Source: Skeletonema tropicum (taxonomy: Eukaryota; Bacillariophyta; Thalassiosirophyceae; Thalassiosirales; Thalassiosiraceae). Taken from it: DNA of 64,000 nucleotides. Numbering within the stretch: position 1 is the stretch's first letter; every line of letters starts with the position of its first letter. The stretch is from NCBI GenBank assembly GCA_037178625.1, contig CM074128.1, positions 5,146,001 to 5,210,000 on the forward strand, in the 5' to 3' direction. Positions 60,579-64,000 of the stretch are shown one piece after another. Position numbers and translations under genes: made by a program. The notes beneath the pieces were generated by a model. The model saw only the letters and a program-made list of their open reading frames with translations, had not been told where the DNA came from and made no database searches.

Positions 60579-62263
60579 AGCACCGAAACACATCGTTACT
60601 ATGCGATCACTGTTAGAAAGAAATGTATCATCCAAAAGCTACGATGTCAATAAAGAATAATTATCTCGTCTTCAATAGCAACACCTACGACAAGCAATAA
60701 CTCAACATTATCTACATGCAGCTGTCTACACAGCATCTCGAGGTCCAGATAGAAATTGTGTCCTTCTCCGCTCAGCGGCCCTCCAAGTAATGGTAATAGT
60801 CAAGGCTCTTTCGCCTCACACAAAACGTCAATACTATAAACAGGGGCGCGCAGAATGGTGCAATAGTGGTGGCGTGCAGCGGTGTATGTGGCGGGTTCAG
60901 CGCGGGCCCTCGGGGCCTGTAAAGTATTGTGTCGTCATCTTGCTGTTGGCCATTTGCTGTGTGGCTTGTCAGTAGTCTTTATACAACGGAATTCGGCTAT
61001 AAAGTTGCTCTGCAATGACGTTGGCCTTAATTGGTATAATTGTGCTGTGCACAATTTTACCAATTAGTCTCTTTACAATAGAATACGGCTATAAAGTTGC
61101 TCTGCAATGACGTTGTCAATCTTTATCAATGTGAAAAGAAATGTCTTGAATGCAATAAGCCACGAAGTCCTTATTACAAGCTAGGAGTTTTTCCAGATGA
61201 TGGTAGTAAGCAATATAACCGAACTCTTTATGATTCATTAATTACGAGTTTCGGTGGAGCTTAGCCACCTTCATCAGCGGTTCTAATTGCATGGAGACAG
61301 GCCACAAAAAATTTGAATCAAAAGGTCTCAAGAATGAGAAAAGGCGTGGTAGCTGTCATTGTTCTAACGGTCGTAAGTTTTGTTGGCGTTTCGTGGGCGT
61401 GGGCCAGCGTACAAGGCATATCTTTTCCATCGGGGAGATCCAAAGTAGCGTAGCTACGTGCTTTGCTCTGAATTACTTCCGGAACTTCAACTTGAAGTGT
61501 TGGGATTTTCCCCCCTCCCATCCCCGCTGAAATGCCCATTTTGATTGTCATTTAGATGCTATATCTTATGATTTAGATCTAAAAATCGCTTGATTTGTGC
61601 TAAAAAGGACTTTTCCAGGCTAATTAAGTCAGATTGTCGATGAGCTTCTTCGTTCTTTCCGGTGTGCATCCCCGTCACCCTCTATTTTCTTAATTTTTTC
61701 TCTGAGTGACGTGGTAAACTTCGTTACTTAAGGAATTAGTACACTTGATTCCAATCGTCTTACGTCACAAAGTACCAGAAGTCAGGTGTTGGCAAAATCC
61801 AATGAACAAAAAAGTATTTAAGTTCATGCAGCAAGTACTCAGGTCGACATTGGCTCAATTACATTATCTGCCGAGTCGTCTATTGATGCAAGTCTAAATA
61901 GACGCCGACGTTGGTTGCCGACGTGTTTGCATTTGAATAACTGCCGATCTTTGGCCACGTACTGATCAATACGTCAGTTCTTAACTCCACGTCGACGTCT
62001 TGTGTTGAGCTGAATCTTTTTGTCGACGTGTTGTCGATGTGTTGAACCACAAGATCTTGTGTTGCCGACGTAGCTTACGAAGGAACTCGTTTACTTCATG
62101 ACGTGGTTGGTTATTGATTGCATTGTTCTCTGCTGATTATTGCGCTGGTGCGTTGGCGGCGGTTATGTAGGCAGTTTGTACGTTGTCGAGCCGTTCAACA
62201 GCTCTCATAAATTATGCATTGCATCATTTACATCATCACATTTCTACATTGTCCGAATAAATA
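60579..62263. other. Repeat-containing intergenic region
   Basis: CGGCTATAAAGTTGCTCTGC followed by AATGACGTTG occurs at 60994 and 61086, a 92-bp direct repeat. From about 61900 to 62085 the words GCCGACGT, GTCGACGT and GTCGATGTGTTG recur many times, a CGACGT-rich tract upstream of the gene at 62264. No gene is supported. Confidence 0.5.
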
Positions 62264-62735
62264 ATGAAGTTTGGCAACACAAATCCAGTTATATCCACCG
62301 TTGGTAGTAATGGTAAGGGCTTCCGTGCCGTGCGGAATCGGAGCAATGTCGATGCACGTCTTACTTCGTCAGGGGTCAAGACTGCCGCTAAACCGTCGGC
62401 TCCTGTCATTGCATTGAGCGTAACAGACATCAATTGGCGTTTGGTGCGTACCGACGATCGTATCTTCTTGCTGCTAGCGTCTGTTGCATTAGGCGATGGG
62501 TTTGACGTTGCCAAGTTGGAGAAGGAACAACTGCTCTTTTCTGCTCTTTCCGTCTTTGAAGTCGGGTCAATCAAGTACATCCTGAATGAACTGTCTGAAC
62601 ATTACCCGAATGTCCCAGTTGGTAAGACTGATTCTACTGACAAAGATGATCTGGTGTCTGCAGCGGTCAACTTCTTAATGTTTGCCGCTATTGCTCAGAA
62701 AGGAGGTACAAGCCAAGCGCCGTACACTTCAAATT
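62264..62735 (+). CDS. Hypothetical protein N-terminal exon
   Basis: 157 codons plus one base, from ATG at 62264 to a GTGAGC donor. The first ~45 residues are basic (VGSNGKGFRAVRNRSNVDAR). Later residues are mixed and helix-rich: DRIFLLLASVALGDGFDVAK, FSALSVFEVGSIKYILNELS. I do not recognise it. Codons run open to 62752 if unspliced. A chain of exons 62264-62735, 62876-63040, 63162-63523 and 63638 onward keeps the same phase through GT-AG junctions, so this may be the 5' end of the helicase gene. A more acidic reading of the second exon (DENGKLVLEDKTHSG to a stop at 63044) looks more protein-like but does not fit the splice phase. Confidence 0.45.
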
Positions 62736-63161
62736 GTGAGCATTTTTGGTAAGAGAGAAGGTTAACCTTCGTGTGGTTCAATGATTTTGGTATTTTTGTT
62801 CATTGTACCGTTTTACAAATTCTGTCTTTCCTTTTTACTTACAAGTTTTTTTTTCAACCTTCAACTTCACACCAGTGATGAGAACGGGAAACTTGTACTT
62901 GAAGACAAAACTCATTCGGGCTCCCGTGATCAGCCTGTTCAAGATGATGATGAACCGGATTTGTCCGAGAAAGGTGCTGTCACGAAAAAGTCTAAACCGG
63001 TACCTGTCGGAGAGAAGGCCTCTCCTGATTCAACTATCATGTGAGTTTATTTTGTGTGCATGTGCACTGCCGCACTAAGTATCGCTTGCTTATTGAATCA
63101 TTTTAGTATAATCGATCACTGAACAATTTTACCTAATAAACAAATGCAACTGCCTACGTAG

Positions 63162-64000
63162 ACATGCTGATCAAAACACACGAACGACTGAAAGTACCAA
63201 TAGCTAGGCTCAGGTGTCAATTCAGCAGCAGGATGGCGGGCAATAACACAGCATACCAGTTGCACTTTTACGGCAGGAGGCTATTCTACACCTTTGATGT
63301 GTGCGTAGGTGCACATGTTTGCTTGGAGTCAGCCAACATCGATCCCAACTCAGGATTGTACGTCTCAGCTATTGGGGTAGTAGTCGAGATCGTTTACGAT
63401 AAGGATCGCTCCGTTGGACCAAACGGTAAAGGTGAGGTTAGCCTACCGAAGTACATTGTTGTGGATTTCCCTACATACAAACCACCACCAGGCGAGGACC
63501 CATGGGACAAGAACAACCCAACGGTGAGTAAAAGTTGACACACGAAAGACACAAGACAATTGCCACTCTCTGCGAAAACACTACTAACTCATTTCATACT
63601 GATACAAATGCATCCTACCCCAACTTATTGCGCACAGCACGTGCCAATCCCACCCTACGAGCAGATTTGCAACAGGGGATGCTGCACCGCATTATTCATG
63701 CCATTGCAAATTGCCTACGCCATCACCATCCACCGCTGTCAAGGACTCGAAGCTGGATTCGACAAAGGAGACCGCTGGAACCGCATGATAATAGATCCAG
63801 CAGATGAGTTGTGGGAGATTAGCAAGTTTCTTGGAACAATGTACGTGGCTACCAGCAGAGGCAAAACACTTGGCTCCAAAGATCAAGCATACCCGTCGGA
63901 CAGTGCCATATACTGGACCGGAAGCAACATTTCAACGAACCGATTAAAAAATTGCAAGAGAAAGCAAAATGGCCAGTTCTGCGAATCGTACAAGAAGCGA
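63162..64000 (+). CDS. PIF1-like helicase C-terminal part (runs off window)
   Basis: Exons 63162-63523 and 63638 to beyond 64000; the intron is 114 bp (GTGAGT to CGCACAG), phase 0. Exon 1 has CVGAHVCLESANIDPNSGLY, then VSAIGVVVEIVYDK and PKYIVVDFPTYKP, the strand-rich domain before the last helicase motifs in PIF1-family proteins. Exon 2 has motif V-like AYAITIHRCQGLEAG and motif VI-like MYVATSRGKTLG. These order and spacing features fit superfamily 1B helicases, which unwind 5' to 3'. The Walker A and B motifs are not in the sequence to the left, so either they were lost, or this is a degenerate or domesticated fragment. Such C-termini occur in Helitron Rep-helicases and in free PIF1-like genes; no Rep motif or Helitron end was found. 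Confidence 0.75.

Noticed and set aside
62870..63044. Acidic reading of the second exon (DENGKLVLEDK to stop) as the natural C-terminus
   Set aside because: Protein-like, but no GT-AG junction found joins it in frame to the first exon; kept only as an alternative.

Overview
The window looks like nuclear DNA of a diatom, most likely a centric one. This is inferred from several things: sparse genes with short GT-AG introns of about 100-250 bp; a heat-shock-factor gene of the type diatoms have expanded; a 7TM receptor, a vWA-like protein and retroelement fragments that resemble diatom families I know; and low gene density with many young repeats. No rRNA gene, canonical tRNA or CRISPR array was found.

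Left third (1-17.9 kb). The window opens inside a retroelement ORF that carries RNase H and a C-terminal Ulp1-like (C48) peptidase. Its 3' end, a short TTTA tail, sits inside the last exon of a 7TM receptor gene. From that point (3789) to about 9735 the sequence is repeated almost without change at 10808-16740, as a recent tandem duplication about 7.02 kb apart. Each copy holds the receptor C-terminus, a remnant of reverse-transcriptase C-terminus, a 35-bp tandem array of hairpins with compensatory stem changes, and an ankyrin-repeat fragment. Only the second copy shows upstream receptor sequence.

Middle (18-38.3 kb). Single-copy genes include a small conserved protein with a WY motif (minus), an 832-aa membrane protein (minus), a protein arginine methyltransferase with one intron (plus), a basic Ser/Gln-rich protein of unknown family (minus), a MORN-repeat remnant behind an 82-bp tandem repeat, a vWA-like protein with one intron (plus), and a secreted, probably GPI-anchored beta-propeller protein whose signal-peptide exon I place at 38221-38284 (minus). 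An 82-bp palindrome with tRNA A-box-like cores lies at 30403 and recurs at 53810.

Right half (38.8-58 kb). This is a mosaic of local duplications. Two broken copies of one protein kinase form inverted arms around an HSF gene. One full and two damaged sulfatase genes, two zinc-knuckle repeat proteins, and an intact second copy of the Ser/Gln-rich gene follow. Single genes here are an N2227/carnosine-N-methyltransferase-like protein and a TLC-domain membrane protein.

Right end (58.8-64 kb). A 1478-bp hAT transposon with 20-bp terminal inverted repeats, an 8-bp target duplication and a decayed transposase is followed by repeat-rich DNA, then by a gene running off the window whose last visible exons carry the C-terminal motifs of a PIF1-like helicase.

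The genes do not form an obvious pathway. The common theme is duplication followed by decay: at least six families are present in two to four copies, often one intact and the others broken. All calls rest on reading the sequence by eye; no database search was run.
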